Source: Pseudomonadota bacterium (GTDB lineage Bacteria > Pseudomonadota > Alphaproteobacteria > Rhodobacterales > Rhodobacteraceae). From it: a DNA stretch of 45,349 nucleotides. Positions 33,430 to 42,156 of this stretch are shown here, piece by piece (the stretch's first letter is position 1; each line of letters begins with the position of its first letter). The notes under the pieces are model-generated. The model did not search any database, was not told where the DNA came from, and saw only the letters and a list, made by a program, of their open reading frames with translations. Position numbers and translations under genes: made by a program. The stretch covers positions 1 through 45,349 of the forward strand of contig JAJXZX010000025.1 in NCBI GenBank assembly GCA_021779835.1. The letters run 5' to 3'.

Positions 33430-34620
33430 ATGACCGATACGCCGAAAAAGACCCTCGTCCGCCGCGCGCCCTGGCCCGCCAGCGTCAGCCGCCCGGTGGT
33501 GACGCCACTGCAAATGTCGGTGGTTTATGCCTCTGAGTGCCCGGATCAGCTGGATGCGCAATACGCCGGCCGCGTGCCGGGCTATACCTATGCGCGTGAG
33601 GGGCACCCCAACGCCGACATGCTGTCGCGCATGATCGACGGGCTGGAGGGGGTCGAGGGCGGTCTGATCGTGGGTTCCGGCATGGCGGCGGTGACCGCCG
33701 CCTTGATGGGCTTGCTGAGCGCGGGCGACCATGTGATTGGCGCGGATCAGCTTTACGGCCGCTCGCTGCGCCTGATGACGCAGGATCTGGCGCGCTTTGG
33801 CATCGAGACCAGCACCGCCGACCCCACCGACGCCAAGGCCATCGCCGCCGCGATTCGCCCCAATACCAAGGTCATCATCATCGAGATCGTGTCCAACCCG
33901 ACGCTGCGGCTGGCGGATATGGAGGGGATCGCCAAGCTGACCCGTGCAAAGGGCATCACTTTGGTGGTGGACAACACCTTTACCACTCCGCGCGGGTTCC
34001 AACCCATCGCGCATGGTGCGGATGTCGTGCTGCATTCGGTGACCAAGATGCTGGCGGGTCACGCCGACGTGACGCTGGGATATGTCGCGGCGCGCGATCC
34101 GGCGCAGCGCAAGGCGATCTATGATTTCGCGGTCACCACTGGCCTGACGCCCAGCCCGTTTGATTGCTGGCTGGCAGAGCGTGGCATGTATTCCTTCACT
34201 CTGCGCTATGACCGGGCAGAGCAGAACGCCGCCCGTCTTGCCGATCACCTTGCCAGCCTGACCGGCGTCAAGCGCGTCCTCTATCCGACCCGCGCCGACC
34301 ACCCCGACCACAACCGCGCGCAGCATCTGTTGCAGGGGCGCGGTGGCCATATGGTCAGCTTTGAGCTGACAGGCGGGCGCGACGCCGCCAATGCGCTGAC
34401 CCGTGCCATGCCCGATGTCGCCTTCGCGCCGACCTTGGGCGACATCGGCACCACGCTGTCGCATCCGGCGTCCAGCTCACACCGCAACGTCTCTCACGCC
34501 GCGCGGGCGGCGGTGGGCATTTCTGAGGGGTTCTTCCGCATCTCGGTCGGCTGTGAAGAGATCGAGATTCTGCTGGAGGATTTCACGCGCGGCGTAAAAG
34601 CCGCCGCCGAAGTGAGCTAA
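33430..34620 (+). CDS. PLP-dependent trans-sulfuration family enzyme
   Basis: A 396-residue Cys/Met metabolism enzyme (cystathionine gamma-synthase, cystathionine lyase and methionine gamma-lyase family). The PLP lysine is Lys206 in HSVTKMLAGHADV. Other conserved parts are YTYAREGHPNADMLSRMIDGLEG, GLIVGSGMAAVTAAL, TLVVDNTFTTPRGF and the C-terminal THLSHPASSSHRN-like LSHPASSSHRNVS with EGFFRISVGCEEIEILLEDF. Reaction and substrate cannot be decided from sequence. ATG 33430 follows AGGAG. The gene follows the iol cluster but has no known role in inositol use. Confidence 0.87.
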   Translation: MTDTPKKTLVRRAPWPASVSRPVVTPLQMSVVYASECPDQLDAQYAGRVPGYTYAREGHPNADMLSRMIDGLEGVEGGLIVGSGMAAVTAALMGLLSAGDHVIGADQLYGRSLRLMTQDLARFGIETSTADPTDAKAIAAAIRPNTKVIIIEIVSNPTLRLADMEGIAKLTRAKGITLVVDNTFTTPRGFQPIAHGADVVLHSVTKMLAGHADVTLGYVAARDPAQRKAIYDFAVTTGLTPSPFDCWLAERGMYSFTLRYDRAEQNAARLADHLASLTGVKRVLYPTRADHPDHNRAQHLLQGRGGHMVSFELTGGRDAANALTRAMPDVAFAPTLGDIGTTLSHPASSSHRNVSHAARAAVGISEGFFRISVGCEEIEILLEDFTRGVKAAAEVS

Positions 34621-34994
34621 TCTTCCGTCTCGATCAGCTGCACGTCGATTTCGGTGGCAATCGCGTGCAGCTCCGACCTGATCATGCGCGCATCGGGCAG
34701 GGGTGGGCAAATCACTTGCACCTGCCCCTGATAGCCCAATTCTGCCAGCCGTTCGATCAACAGAATCGCATCGAATGTCGGTGAGAACAGCCCGCAGACC
34801 ACCAGATTAGGCTGCACCTGCGCGAGCAGGGCCGCGTTCAGTGCCTGGTGCGGGATGCTGGTAATCGTGCTGCCCGGCCCCGTTTCAATCGCACCCGGTG
34901 CGCCGTTGCCAACATCGACAATTAGAATCTTTCGAAACACGCGCACAACGTTTCCGACCCCGTCGTTTCCGCCAAGCCTGATATCCTCTCGCAC
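34617..34994 (-). CDS. Small protein of unknown function, receiver-like fold suspected
   Basis: A 125-residue frame, convergent with the PLP enzyme gene and overlapping it by 4 bases at the stops. The part VFRKILIVDVGNGAPG...NLVVCGLFSPTFDAILLIERLAELGYQGQVQVICPP has the strand-helix rhythm of a response regulator receiver, but the usual phospho-acceptor Asp and conserved Lys are not evident. GTG 34994 has GGAAAG upstream; GTG 34946 or 34940 would give a shorter protein starting next to VFRKILIVD. It lies upstream of and divergent from phoR. I do not recognise it as a named family. Confidence 0.6.
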   Translation of the reverse strand: MREDIRLGGNDGVGNVVRVFRKILIVDVGNGAPGAIETGPGSTITSIPHQALNAALLAQVQPNLVVCGLFSPTFDAILLIERLAELGYQGQVQVICPPLPDARMIRSELHAIATEIDVQLIETED

Positions 34995-35080
34995 AGCGCG
35001 TCTTTCCGATTGCAGCGCGGCGCATGGCTCCCGCTGGTGGTTACTTCAGGTAAAGTGGTTAAACGCGTTACAGACACAGT

Positions 35081-35107
35081 GGCAACCTAGACATAAGGCA
35101 ACCTAGA
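35081..35107 (+). repeat. 11-base direct repeat upstream of phoR
   Basis: GGCAACCTAGA occurs at 35081-35091 and again at 35097-35107, a 16-base period, about 80 bases before the phoR start. It may be a binding site for a dimeric regulator or a small duplication. It does not match the Pho box. Confidence 0.55.
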
Positions 35108-35188
35108 TAACGGTCGGGGCGCATCGCGCCGTTACAAAATCTGCGTAAGCTGTTACGAACACCCAATTTAAACACAGGACTGTGATAC

Positions 35189-36229
35189 ATGGCAACAGAT
35201 CTTCTCAGTTCGGTCCTCTCGGGAATTTCTCAACCATTGTTGCTGATCGGCTCCGACGATCGCGTCAGCGTCGCCAACCCCGCCGCCGGCCTGCTTTTCG
35301 GCCCCGGCATCGTCGGGCGTCACTACATCACCGTTCTGCGCCAACCCGCGCTGCTAGACGCGGTAGAGGGCACCTTGCGCCACCGTCAACCGACGCAGGC
35401 GCGCTACCTTGTCACTGGCGTTGCGCGGGAAACGGTGTGGAAAGTGCTGACCGCCCCGGTTGAAGGCTCCGGCGTCACCGGCGTCCTTGTCAGCTTTGAG
35501 GATATCACCGACCTGGAACAGGTCGGCCAGATGCGCCGCGATTTTGTCGCCAACGTCAGCCATGAGCTGCGCACACCGCTTACCGCGCTGCTTGGCTTCA
35601 TCGAAACCCTGAAAGGCGCCGCGCGTGATGATGCCGTCGCACGCGAGCGCTTCCTCACCATCATGGCGCGCGAGGCGGAGCGCATGAACCGCCTTGTGCG
35701 CGACCTGCTGTCCCTCTCCCGCGTCGAGGCAGAGGAACGCGTGCGCCCCACCGAACGTATCGACATCGTGGCGCTGCTTTCGTCCTGTGTCACCGCGCTG
35801 AAACCGATGGCGCAAGAAGCGGGCGTCACGCTGGAGGTGACCGGCGCCGAGGGCGTCGTCCCGGTTCCCGCCGATGCCGACCAGTTGACACAGGTGTTTC
35901 ACAACCTGATCGAGAATGCGGTCAAATATGGCGGTTCGGGCCAGCGCGTCACCATCGCGATCAGCCGCGAGGAGCGCGATCTGTCGCTGCGCGGCCCTGC
36001 CGTGCGGATCGACGTGATCGACCGGGGCGAGGGCATCGACCCGATCCACCTGCCGCGCCTGACCGAGCGCTTTTACCGCGTCGACAGCCACCGCTCGCGC
36101 GAAAAGGGCGGCACCGGGCTTGGCCTTGCGATCGTCAAGCACATCGTCAACCGCCACCGCGGCCGCTTTCGCATCGACAGTGAAAAGGGCAAGGGCAGCC
36201 GCTTCTCGGTCCTGCTGCCAGAGGCATAA
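35189..36229 (+). CDS. phoR: Phosphate regulon sensor histidine kinase PhoR
   Basis: A 346-residue sensor kinase. Residues 1-105 are a PAS-like domain (PLLLIGSDDRVSVANPAAGLLF). The HisKA box DFVANVSHELRTPLTALLGF has His125 as the phospho-acceptor, followed by the ATPase domain with VFHNLIENAVKYG (N box), DVIDRGEGID (G1) and KGGTGLGLAIVKHIV (G2). No membrane-spanning segment is evident at the N-terminus, unlike E. coli PhoR. Named from family resemblance plus phoU and phoB directly downstream. The pst transporter genes that usually lie next are absent. Confidence 0.9.
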   Translation: MATDLLSSVLSGISQPLLLIGSDDRVSVANPAAGLLFGPGIVGRHYITVLRQPALLDAVEGTLRHRQPTQARYLVTGVARETVWKVLTAPVEGSGVTGVLVSFEDITDLEQVGQMRRDFVANVSHELRTPLTALLGFIETLKGAARDDAVARERFLTIMAREAERMNRLVRDLLSLSRVEAEERVRPTERIDIVALLSSCVTALKPMAQEAGVTLEVTGAEGVVPVPADADQLTQVFHNLIENAVKYGGSGQRVTIAISREERDLSLRGPAVRIDVIDRGEGIDPIHLPRLTERFYRVDSHRSREKGGTGLGLAIVKHIVNRHRGRFRIDSEKGKGSRFSVLLPEA

Positions 36230-36249
36230 AGCCCTGCTTGATGTCATGT

Positions 36250-36289
36250 GTCATGTAGTGGTTACATAAGCGTCACAAACCTGTAACGG
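36250..36289 (+). promoter_or_regulatory. Pho box array before phoU
   Basis: Four half-sites begin at 36250 (GTCATG), 36261 (GTTACA), 36272 (GTCACA) and 36283 (GTAACG), each exactly 11 bases after the last. The best pair, GCGTCACAAACCTGTAAC, has the 7+4+7 form of the PhoB site CTGTCAT-N4-CTGTCAT. It should put phoU and phoB under PhoB control. Confidence 0.8.
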
Positions 36290-36378
36290 CGGCGCATTAA
36301 ACCCGCGTCACGCTGCCAAGGGTCTGCTACGGGATCACTTCCGACCCACATTTTGCCGACCCGAGATTGGAGACATGA

Positions 36379-37095
36379 ATGACCACCGCGCATACCGCCA
36401 AGGCCTTTGACCACGACCTCGAAGTCATTCAGGCGATGATCATGAAGATGGGCGGCCTTGTCGAGACCGCGATCCTTGATGCCTCGCAAGCCCTTGATAC
36501 CCGCGACGAAGAGTTGGCCGAACGCGTGCGCGCCAGTGACCGCCTGATCGACCAGTTGGAAGAGCAGATCAACGTCGAAGCCGCCCGCGTCATCGCGCTG
36601 CGCTCGCCCGCCGCGTCGGATCTGCGCACCGTGCTGACCGTGATGAAAATCTCTGCCAACCTCGAACGCGTCGGCGACTACGCCAAGAACATGGCCAAAC
36701 GTTCGACCACGCTGTCGCAGATGTCGCCGATCAACGGCGCAGGCGGCGCGATCCGGCGCATGGCCAAGGCGGTGGAGCTGATGCTCAAGGACGCACTTGA
36801 CGCCTATATCCAGCGCGACGCCGAGCTTGCCGCCGATGTGCGCCTGCGCGATCAGGACGTCGATCAGATGTATAACGCGCTGTTCCGCGAATTCCTCACC
36901 CACATGATGGAAGACCCGCGCAACATCACCGCCTGTATGCACCTGCATTTCATCGCCAAGAATATCGAGCGGATGGGCGACCATGCCACCTCGATCGCCG
37001 AACAGGTGATCTACCTCGTCACCGGCGCGCTGCCCGACGACAACCGCCCCAAGGGGGATGACACCTCGTTTGTGCATCCTGACGGGGCGAAGTGA
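36379..37095 (+). CDS. phoU: Phosphate signalling protein PhoU
   Basis: A 238-residue all-helical protein with two repeated three-helix halves. The metal-binding E/DxxxD patterns occur as LRTVLTVMKISANLERVGDYAKNMAKR in the first half and TACMHLHFIAKNIERMGDHATSIAEQVIYLVTG in the second. PhoU links the Pst transporter to PhoR and keeps the Pho regulon off when phosphate is plentiful. The ATG at 36379 follows TTGGAGAC. The stop overlaps the phoB start as TGATG. Confidence 0.96.
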   Translation: MTTAHTAKAFDHDLEVIQAMIMKMGGLVETAILDASQALDTRDEELAERVRASDRLIDQLEEQINVEAARVIALRSPAASDLRTVLTVMKISANLERVGDYAKNMAKRSTTLSQMSPINGAGGAIRRMAKAVELMLKDALDAYIQRDAELAADVRLRDQDVDQMYNALFREFLTHMMEDPRNITACMHLHFIAKNIERMGDHATSIAEQVIYLVTGALPDDNRPKGDDTSFVHPDGAK

Positions 37096-37787
37096 TGGCT
37101 GCGGCGGAACTTCCCTGCGTGCTGGTCGTCGAGGATGAACCCGCCCAGCGCGAGGTTCTTGCCTACAACCTCGAGGCCGAGGGCTACCGCGTCCTGCGCG
37201 CCGAAAACGGCGAAGAGGGGCTGTTGCTGGTCAACGAAAGTGCGCCCGACATCATCGTGCTGGACTGGATGCTGCCCAATGTCTCGGGAATCGAGGTCTG
37301 CCGCCGCCTGAAAACCCGCGCCGAAACCCGCGGCATCCCGATCATCATGCTGTCGGCGCGGTCCGAGGAAGTGGACCGCGTGCGCGGGCTGGAAACCGGC
37401 GCCGACGATTATGTCGTAAAACCCTATTCCATCGTCGAACTAATGGCCCGCGTGCGCGCGCAATTGCGCCGCGTGCGCCCCTCCAGCGTGGGTGAGACGC
37501 TGCAATTCTCTGACATCCGGCTCGATGCTGAAAGCCACAGGGTGTTCCGCGGCGATGCCACGCTCAAGCTGGGCCCCACCGAGTTCCGCCTGCTGGCCAC
37601 CTTCATGGAAAAACCCGGCCGGGTGTGGAGCCGCGAGCAACTGCTCGACCGCGTCTGGGGCCGTGACATTTACGTCGATACCCGCACGGTGGACGTCCAC
37701 ATTGGCCGCCTGCGCAAGGCATTGTGCCCGAATGGCGAAACCGATCCGCTGCGCACGGTGCGCGGCGCTGGCTACGCCCTTGGTTGA
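37095..37787 (+). CDS. phoB: Phosphate regulon response regulator PhoB
   Basis: A 230-residue OmpR-family response regulator. The receiver domain has acidic residues in VVEDEPAQRE, phospho-acceptor Asp57 in IIVLDWMLPNVSG and Lys in DYVVKPYS. The DNA-binding winged helix covers about 130-228, including LKLGPTEFRLLATFMEKPGRVWSREQLLDRVWGRDIYVDTRTVDVHIGRLRKAL. ATG 37095, coupled to the phoU stop, is preferred to GTG 37092. PhoR should phosphorylate it. Confidence 0.95.
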   Translation: MAAAELPCVLVVEDEPAQREVLAYNLEAEGYRVLRAENGEEGLLLVNESAPDIIVLDWMLPNVSGIEVCRRLKTRAETRGIPIIMLSARSEEVDRVRGLETGADDYVVKPYSIVELMARVRAQLRRVRPSSVGETLQFSDIRLDAESHRVFRGDATLKLGPTEFRLLATFMEKPGRVWSREQLLDRVWGRDIYVDTRTVDVHIGRLRKALCPNGETDPLRTVRGAGYALG

Positions 37788-37792
37788 CGCTG

Positions 37793-37813
37793 CCGGGGGT
37801 TTTACACCCCCGG
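37793..37813 (+). terminator. Stem-loop after phoB
   Basis: CCGGGGG (37793-37799) pairs with CCCCCGG (37807-37813), extended inward by a T-A pair. It lies 5 bases past the phoB stop. A T-run (ATATTTTT) occurs about 12 bases later. It lies between phoB and convergent xthA. Confidence 0.7.
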
Positions 37814-37825
37814 ACCCCCGTAGGA

Positions 37826-37838
37826 TATTTTTACCAAA
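37826..37838 (+). repeat. Second copy of TATTTTTACCAAA element
   Basis: These 13 bases are identical to 18936-18924 (minus strand) in the livG-livF gap. Here they follow the phoB hairpin and precede GCAATTGC. Both copies lie just downstream of a gene, behind a GC-rich hairpin, in the direction of transcription. Confidence 0.6.
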
Positions 37839-37850
37839 GCAATTGCAGGG

Positions 37851-38630
37851 TCAGGAGTCCAGTTCCACCCAAACCGGCACGTGATCCGAGGGTTTTTCGC
37901 GCCCTCGCTCCGCCTTGTCGATTCCCACATCGCACAGCAGATCCGCCGCCTGCGGGCTGAGCAGCACATGGTCGATGCGGATGCCGTTGTTCCGCTCCCA
38001 CGCGCCCGCCTGATAGTCCCAGAACGTATAGACCCCCGCCTGCGGCATCCGCACGCGCACCGCATCGGTGAAGCCCAGCGCCATAATCCGCCGGAAGGCC
38101 GCACGGGTTTCGGGCAGGAACAGCGCGTCCGTCACCCATGCCTCCGGCTTTGCCGCATCCTCGGCTTGCGGGATCACGTTGTAATCGCCCAGCATCACGA
38201 CGGGCTCCTCGGTCGCAAGCAGAGCCCGCGCCCGCGCCTGCATCCGCTGCATCCACGCCAGTTTGTAGTCATACTTCGGCCCCGGCGCCGGGTTGCCGTT
38301 GGGCAGATACAGCCCGCAAATCCGTAATGCGCGCTTGCCCACCACCGTCGCCTCGATCCAGCGCGCCTGTTCGTCGGTATCGTCACCCGGCAGGCCGCGC
38401 GTCACATCCTCCAGCGGCAGTTTGGAGAGGATCGCCACGCCGTTGAAGCCCTTTTGCCCATGGGTTTCAACATTATAGCCCAAATCCTCGAATATCTCGC
38501 GCGGAAAGCCCTCATCGACTGACTTGATTTCTTGCAGCACCACCACATCGGGCGCGGCCTCGGCCAGCCACGCTGGCAGCGCCTCGATGCGTGCCTTGAT
38601 GCCGTTGATGTTGAATGTCGCGATTTTCAT
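37851..38630 (-). CDS. xthA: Exodeoxyribonuclease III
   Basis: A 259-residue AP endonuclease/3'-5' exonuclease of base excision repair. Family residues are visible: Asn7 in MKIATFNINGIKAR, Glu34 in VVVLQEIKS, VMLGDYNVIPQ and the C-terminal catalytic KPSDHVPVWVEL. Length fits bacterial ExoIII. It is convergent with phoB and lies 55 bases downstream of erpA on the same strand, with a palindrome between them. Confidence 0.95.
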   Translation of the reverse strand: MKIATFNINGIKARIEALPAWLAEAAPDVVVLQEIKSVDEGFPREIFEDLGYNVETHGQKGFNGVAILSKLPLEDVTRGLPGDDTDEQARWIEATVVGKRALRICGLYLPNGNPAPGPKYDYKLAWMQRMQARARALLATEEPVVMLGDYNVIPQAEDAAKPEAWVTDALFLPETRAAFRRIMALGFTDAVRVRMPQAGVYTFWDYQAGAWERNNGIRIDHVLLSPQAADLLCDVGIDKAERGREKPSDHVPVWVELDS

Positions 38631-38648
38631 GGGCCCGCCCTCCGGTTA

Positions 38649-38664
38649 GCCCGTTCTAACGGGC
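38649..38664. repeat. 16-base palindrome between erpA and xthA
   Basis: GCCCGTT-CT-AACGGGC is a perfect inverted repeat with a 2-base centre, 21 bases past the erpA stop and 18 bases before the xthA start on the minus strand. It could be a binding site or a weak terminator/processing hairpin. Confidence 0.55.
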
Positions 38665-38685
38665 GCGCGGGGCCACGCCAAGCGA

Positions 38686-39018
38686 TCAGATGGAAAACGA
38701 GGTGCCGCAGCCGCAACTGGAGGTCGCGTTCGGATTCTCGATTACAAAACGCGCGCCGATCAGTTCCTCGGAGTAATCAATCACCGCATTCGCCAGAAAC
38801 GGCAGCGACACCTGATCGACCAGAACCCGTTGCCCGTCCTTTTCCAGCACCAGATCATCCGGCGCGGCATCGTCCAGCTTGATGTCATACTGAAAGCCGG
38901 AACAGCCGCCGCCTTCGACGGCCACGCGCAAGGCACGGGTTTCGCCCGCGTCCGCTGCAATCTCTGCCAGACGCGCAAAGGCGCGGTCGGTGACACGGGG
39001 GGGCAAGGTCAGTTCCAT
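38686..39018 (-). CDS. erpA: Iron-sulfur cluster insertion protein ErpA/HesB type
   Basis: A 110-residue A-type carrier that delivers Fe-S clusters to apoproteins. The three conserved cysteines are Cys39 in VEGGGCSGFQY and Cys102 and Cys104 in SSCGCGTSFSI. IENPNATSSCGCGTSF is the family end. The ErpA/IscA distinction is uncertain; ErpA is the usual label for this form next to dgt in Rhodobacterales. Divergent from dgt. Confidence 0.92.
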   Translation of the reverse strand: MELTLPPRVTDRAFARLAEIAADAGETRALRVAVEGGGCSGFQYDIKLDDAAPDDLVLEKDGQRVLVDQVSLPFLANAVIDYSEELIGARFVIENPNATSSCGCGTSFSI

Positions 39019-39096
39019 CGCGGCAAAACCCAGGGTTTCATTCGGTTACACTTCGCATATAGGGTGACACCAAAGCCCCGACAAGGACAGGCCAAA

Positions 39097-40245
39097 GTGA
39101 CCCTAGCGCCCTACGCATGCCAGCCAGATCAAAGCCGTGGTCGTCTTTATCCGGAAAACTACTCCACCTTCCGCTCGCCGTTTCAACGCGACCGCGATCG
39201 CATCATCCATTCCTCGGCGTTTCGGCGTCTGAAACACAAGACGCAGGTGTTTGTCGAACACGAGGGCGATTATTACCGCACCCGCCTGACCCATACGATC
39301 GAGGTGGCGCAGGTCGCGCGCACCATCGCGGGGGTTTTGAACCTCAACACCGATCTGGCAGAGGCGGTGGCGCTGGCCCACGACCTTGGCCACACCCCGT
39401 TTGGCCATACCGGCGAGGATGCGATGGAGCTGTTGATGAAGCCCTACGGCGGCTTCGATCACAACGCGCAGGCGTTGCGCATCGTTACCTCGCTGGAACG
39501 CCACTACGCCGATTTCGACGGGCTGAACCTGACGTGGGAAACGCTGGAAGGCATCGCCAAGCACAACGGCCCGGTCGAGCCGCCGTATTCCTACGCGCTT
39601 GCCGAATGTAACGCGATGTTCGATCTGGAGCTTTCGACCCACGCTAGCGCCGAGGCGCAGGTGGCCGCAGTGGCCGATGATGTCGCCTATAACCACCACG
39701 ATCTGCACGATGGCCTGCGCTCTGGCCTGTTCTCCGAGGCCGACCTGATGGAGCTTCCCGTCACCGGCCCCGCCTTCGCCGAGGTTGACCGCCTCTATCC
39801 CGGTCTCGACCCGATGCGCCGCCGCCACGAGGCATTGCGGCGCGTGTTCGGCGAGATGGTCGAGGATGTGATCGCCGTCGCCCAACAACGGCTGGAAGCG
39901 GCGCAACCGCAAAGCGCGCAGGAAATCCGCGAGATGGGGACGACGATCATTCGGTTTTCCAAGCGGCTCTATCAGGATCTGAAGTCGATCCGCTCGTTCC
40001 TGTTCCACCGCATGTATCGCGCCCCCTCTGTGATGGCAGAGCGCGCCAAGGTGACGCGCGTGGTCAATGACCTGTTCCCGCTGTTCATGGGCGACCCGTC
40101 GCTGCTGCCCGCCGAATGGCGCGGCGACATCGCCCGCGCGCCCGATCAAACCCATCTGGCCCGCATCGTGGCCGATTACGTCGCGGGCATGACCGATCGC
40201 TTTGCCTTGCAGGAACACGCGCGCCTGATCGGGCCGGTCGCGTAA
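39097..40245 (+). CDS. dgt: Deoxyguanosinetriphosphate triphosphohydrolase-like protein
   Basis: A 382-residue HD-domain dNTP triphosphohydrolase that removes triphosphate from dNTPs. Catalytic metal residues are His66 in RLTHTIEVAQ and His95-Asp96 in AHDLGHTPFGHTGE, with a later Asp in DDVAYNHHDLHDG. The start is GTG 39097, behind AAGGACAG; the frame is open far upstream, but that part is antisense to erpA. Members of this class may prefer other dNTPs than dGTP. Confidence 0.93.
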   Translation: MTLAPYACQPDQSRGRLYPENYSTFRSPFQRDRDRIIHSSAFRRLKHKTQVFVEHEGDYYRTRLTHTIEVAQVARTIAGVLNLNTDLAEAVALAHDLGHTPFGHTGEDAMELLMKPYGGFDHNAQALRIVTSLERHYADFDGLNLTWETLEGIAKHNGPVEPPYSYALAECNAMFDLELSTHASAEAQVAAVADDVAYNHHDLHDGLRSGLFSEADLMELPVTGPAFAEVDRLYPGLDPMRRRHEALRRVFGEMVEDVIAVAQQRLEAAQPQSAQEIREMGTTIIRFSKRLYQDLKSIRSFLFHRMYRAPSVMAERAKVTRVVNDLFPLFMGDPSLLPAEWRGDIARAPDQTHLARIVADYVAGMTDRFALQEHARLIGPVA

Positions 40246-40338
40246 ACCGCAGCAAATTGGCCCGGCGCTGCTTGCGCCTCCTACGTTGACCTGCCGGTTT
40301 GCCGTGATAAACCCGGTGGCAACCAAGGAAGTGACCGC

Positions 40339-42084
40339 ATGAACCTGTTTGCCGAGATCCGGGGCCTTGTCCTCGACACCCTGACCGCGATGACCGCCGA
40401 GGGCGCGCTGCCCGCCGGGCTCGACTTTGCCGCCGTCGCGGTAGAGCCGCCGCGTGATGCCGCGCATGGCGATATGGCGACCAATGCCGCGATGGTGCTG
40501 GCAAAACCGGCGGGGATGCAGCCCCGCGCGATCGCCGAGGCACTGGCGGCGCGGCTGGTGGCCGACCCCCGCATTATGCTGGCGGAACCGGCGGGTCCGG
40601 GCTTCCTCAACCTCCGCCTCGCGCCTGTCGTGTGGCAGGGGCTGGTGGCGCAAGCGATTACGGCGGGCGCCGGGTTTGGTCGCTCCACCTTGGGGCAGGG
40701 GCAAAAGATCAACGTCGAATTTGTCTCGGCCAACCCGACCGGGCCGATGCATGTCGGCCATGTGCGCGGCGCGGTGTTCGGCGATGCGCTGGCGCGGCTG
40801 CTGGATTTCTCCGGCCATGCGGTGACGCGGGAATACTACATCAACGACGGCGGCGCGCAGGTTGACGTGCTGGCGCGCTCGGCGTTCGAGCGCTATCGCG
40901 AGGCCAATGGACTGTCGCCCGAAATCCGCGAGGGGCTCTACCCCGGCGACTACCTGATCCCGGTCGGCGAGGCGCTGAAGGCGAAGTATGGCACCAGCCT
41001 GCTCGACAAACCCGAATCCGACTGGCTGGTCGACGTGCGCCTCTTCGCGACTGAGGCGATGATGGCGATGATCCGCGAGGATCTGGCGCTGCTTGACGTG
41101 CATATGGACGTCTATTCCTCGGAAAAGGCGCTGTATGGCACCGGCAAGATCGAGGCGGCGCTGGCAGAGTTGGACCGTCAGGGCCTGATCTACAAAGGCG
41201 TGCTGGAGCCGCCAAAGGGCAAGACGCTGGAGGACTGGGAGCCGCGCGAACAGCTTTTGTTCCGCTCGACCGCACATGGCGACGACGTGGATCGCCCGGT
41301 GCAGAAATCCGACGGATCGTGGACCTATTTCGCGCCCGACATCGCCTATCACTTCGACAAGGTGCAACGCGGTTTTGACGCGCTGATCGACATTCTTGGC
41401 GCGGACCACGGCGGCTATGTCAAGCGGATGAAGGCGGCGGTGGCGGCGCTCTCTGGTGGCCGCGTGCCGCTGGATATCAAGCTGATCCAACTGGTGCGGC
41501 TATTCAAGAATGGCGAGCCGTTCAAGATGTCGAAGCGGGCAGGGACGTTTGTCACCCTGCGCGATGTGGTCGAACAGGCGGGTGCTGATGTCACCCGCTT
41601 TGTCATGCTGACGCGCAAGAACGACGCGGCGCTGGATTTCGACTTCGCAAAGGTGTTGGAGCAGTCAAAGGACAACCCGGTCTTTTACGTCCAATACGCC
41701 CACGCCCGCATCTGTTCCGTGCTGCGCCGCGCGCGCGACGCAGGCATTGCGGTGGACGACGCAACCTTGCTCAACGCCGACCTCACGCGGCTGGATCACA
41801 AGGCGGAACTCGATCTGGCCAAGAAAATCGCCGAATGGCCGCGTCTGGTCGAGATCGCCGCGCGTGGGCATGAGCCGCACCGGGTCGCGTTCTACCTCTA
41901 TGAATTGGCATCGGATTTGCACGGCCACTGGAACCGCGGCAATGACGACACCAGCTTACGCTTTGTGCAAGAGGGTGACGTTGCCGCCACACAGGCGAAA
42001 ATCGCCCTAGCGCGGGCCACGGCAGTTGTCATTTCCGCAGGTCTTGGTATCCTTGGGGTCAAGCCGCTTGACGAAATGCGCTGA
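40339..42084 (+). CDS. argS: Arginyl-tRNA synthetase
   Basis: A 581-residue class I synthetase. The N-terminal Add1 domain (about 1-110) is typical of ArgRS. The HIGH motif is HVGH at 138-141 in [19 protein letters not shown], and the KMSKS-type motif is [10 protein letters not shown] (Lys396-Arg400). The DALR anticodon-binding domain forms the C-terminus, with [16 protein letters not shown] and [15 protein letters not shown]. Preceded by 93 bases after dgt and an AAGGAAGTG ribosome site. Antisense frames of up to 795 codons are shadows. Confidence 0.97.
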   Translation: MNLFAEIRGLVLDTLTAMTAEGALPAGLDFAAVAVEPPRDAAHGDMATNAAMVLAKPAGMQPRAIAEALAARLVADPRIMLAEPAGPGFLNLRLAPVVWQGLVAQAITAGAGFGRSTLGQGQKINVEFVSANPTGPMHVGHVRGAVFGDALARLLDFSGHAVTREYYINDGGAQVDVLARSAFERYREANGLSPEIREGLYPGDYLIPVGEALKAKYGTSLLDKPESDWLVDVRLFATEAMMAMIREDLALLDVHMDVYSSEKALYGTGKIEAALAELDRQGLIYKGVLEPPKGKTLEDWEPREQLLFRSTAHGDDVDRPVQKSDGSWTYFAPDIAYHFDKVQRGFDALIDILGADHGGYVKRMKAAVAALSGGRVPLDIKLIQLVRLFKNGEPFKMSKRAGTFVTLRDVVEQAGADVTRFVMLTRKNDAALDFDFAKVLEQSKDNPVFYVQYAHARICSVLRRARDAGIAVDDATLLNADLTRLDHKAELDLAKKIAEWPRLVEIAARGHEPHRVAFYLYELASDLHGHWNRGNDDTSLRFVQEGDVAATQAKIALARATAVVISAGLGILGVKPLDEMR

Positions 42085-42156
42085 AAACAAGCGCGGCGAC
42101 CGGAGAGCAGGCAAAACACCCCAGTCGGGCCAACCGTCGGGGCAGTGAGGCAGAGC

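Noticed and set aside
35140..35170. Pho box before phoR
   Set aside because: GTTAC-like strings occur near 35134-35160 but their spacing is not 11 or 22 bases, so the phasing of a Pho box is missing.
39103..41490. 795-codon minus-strand frame over dgt and argS
   Set aside because: Antisense to two certain genes with intact catalytic motifs; composition typical of a third-position-GC shadow.
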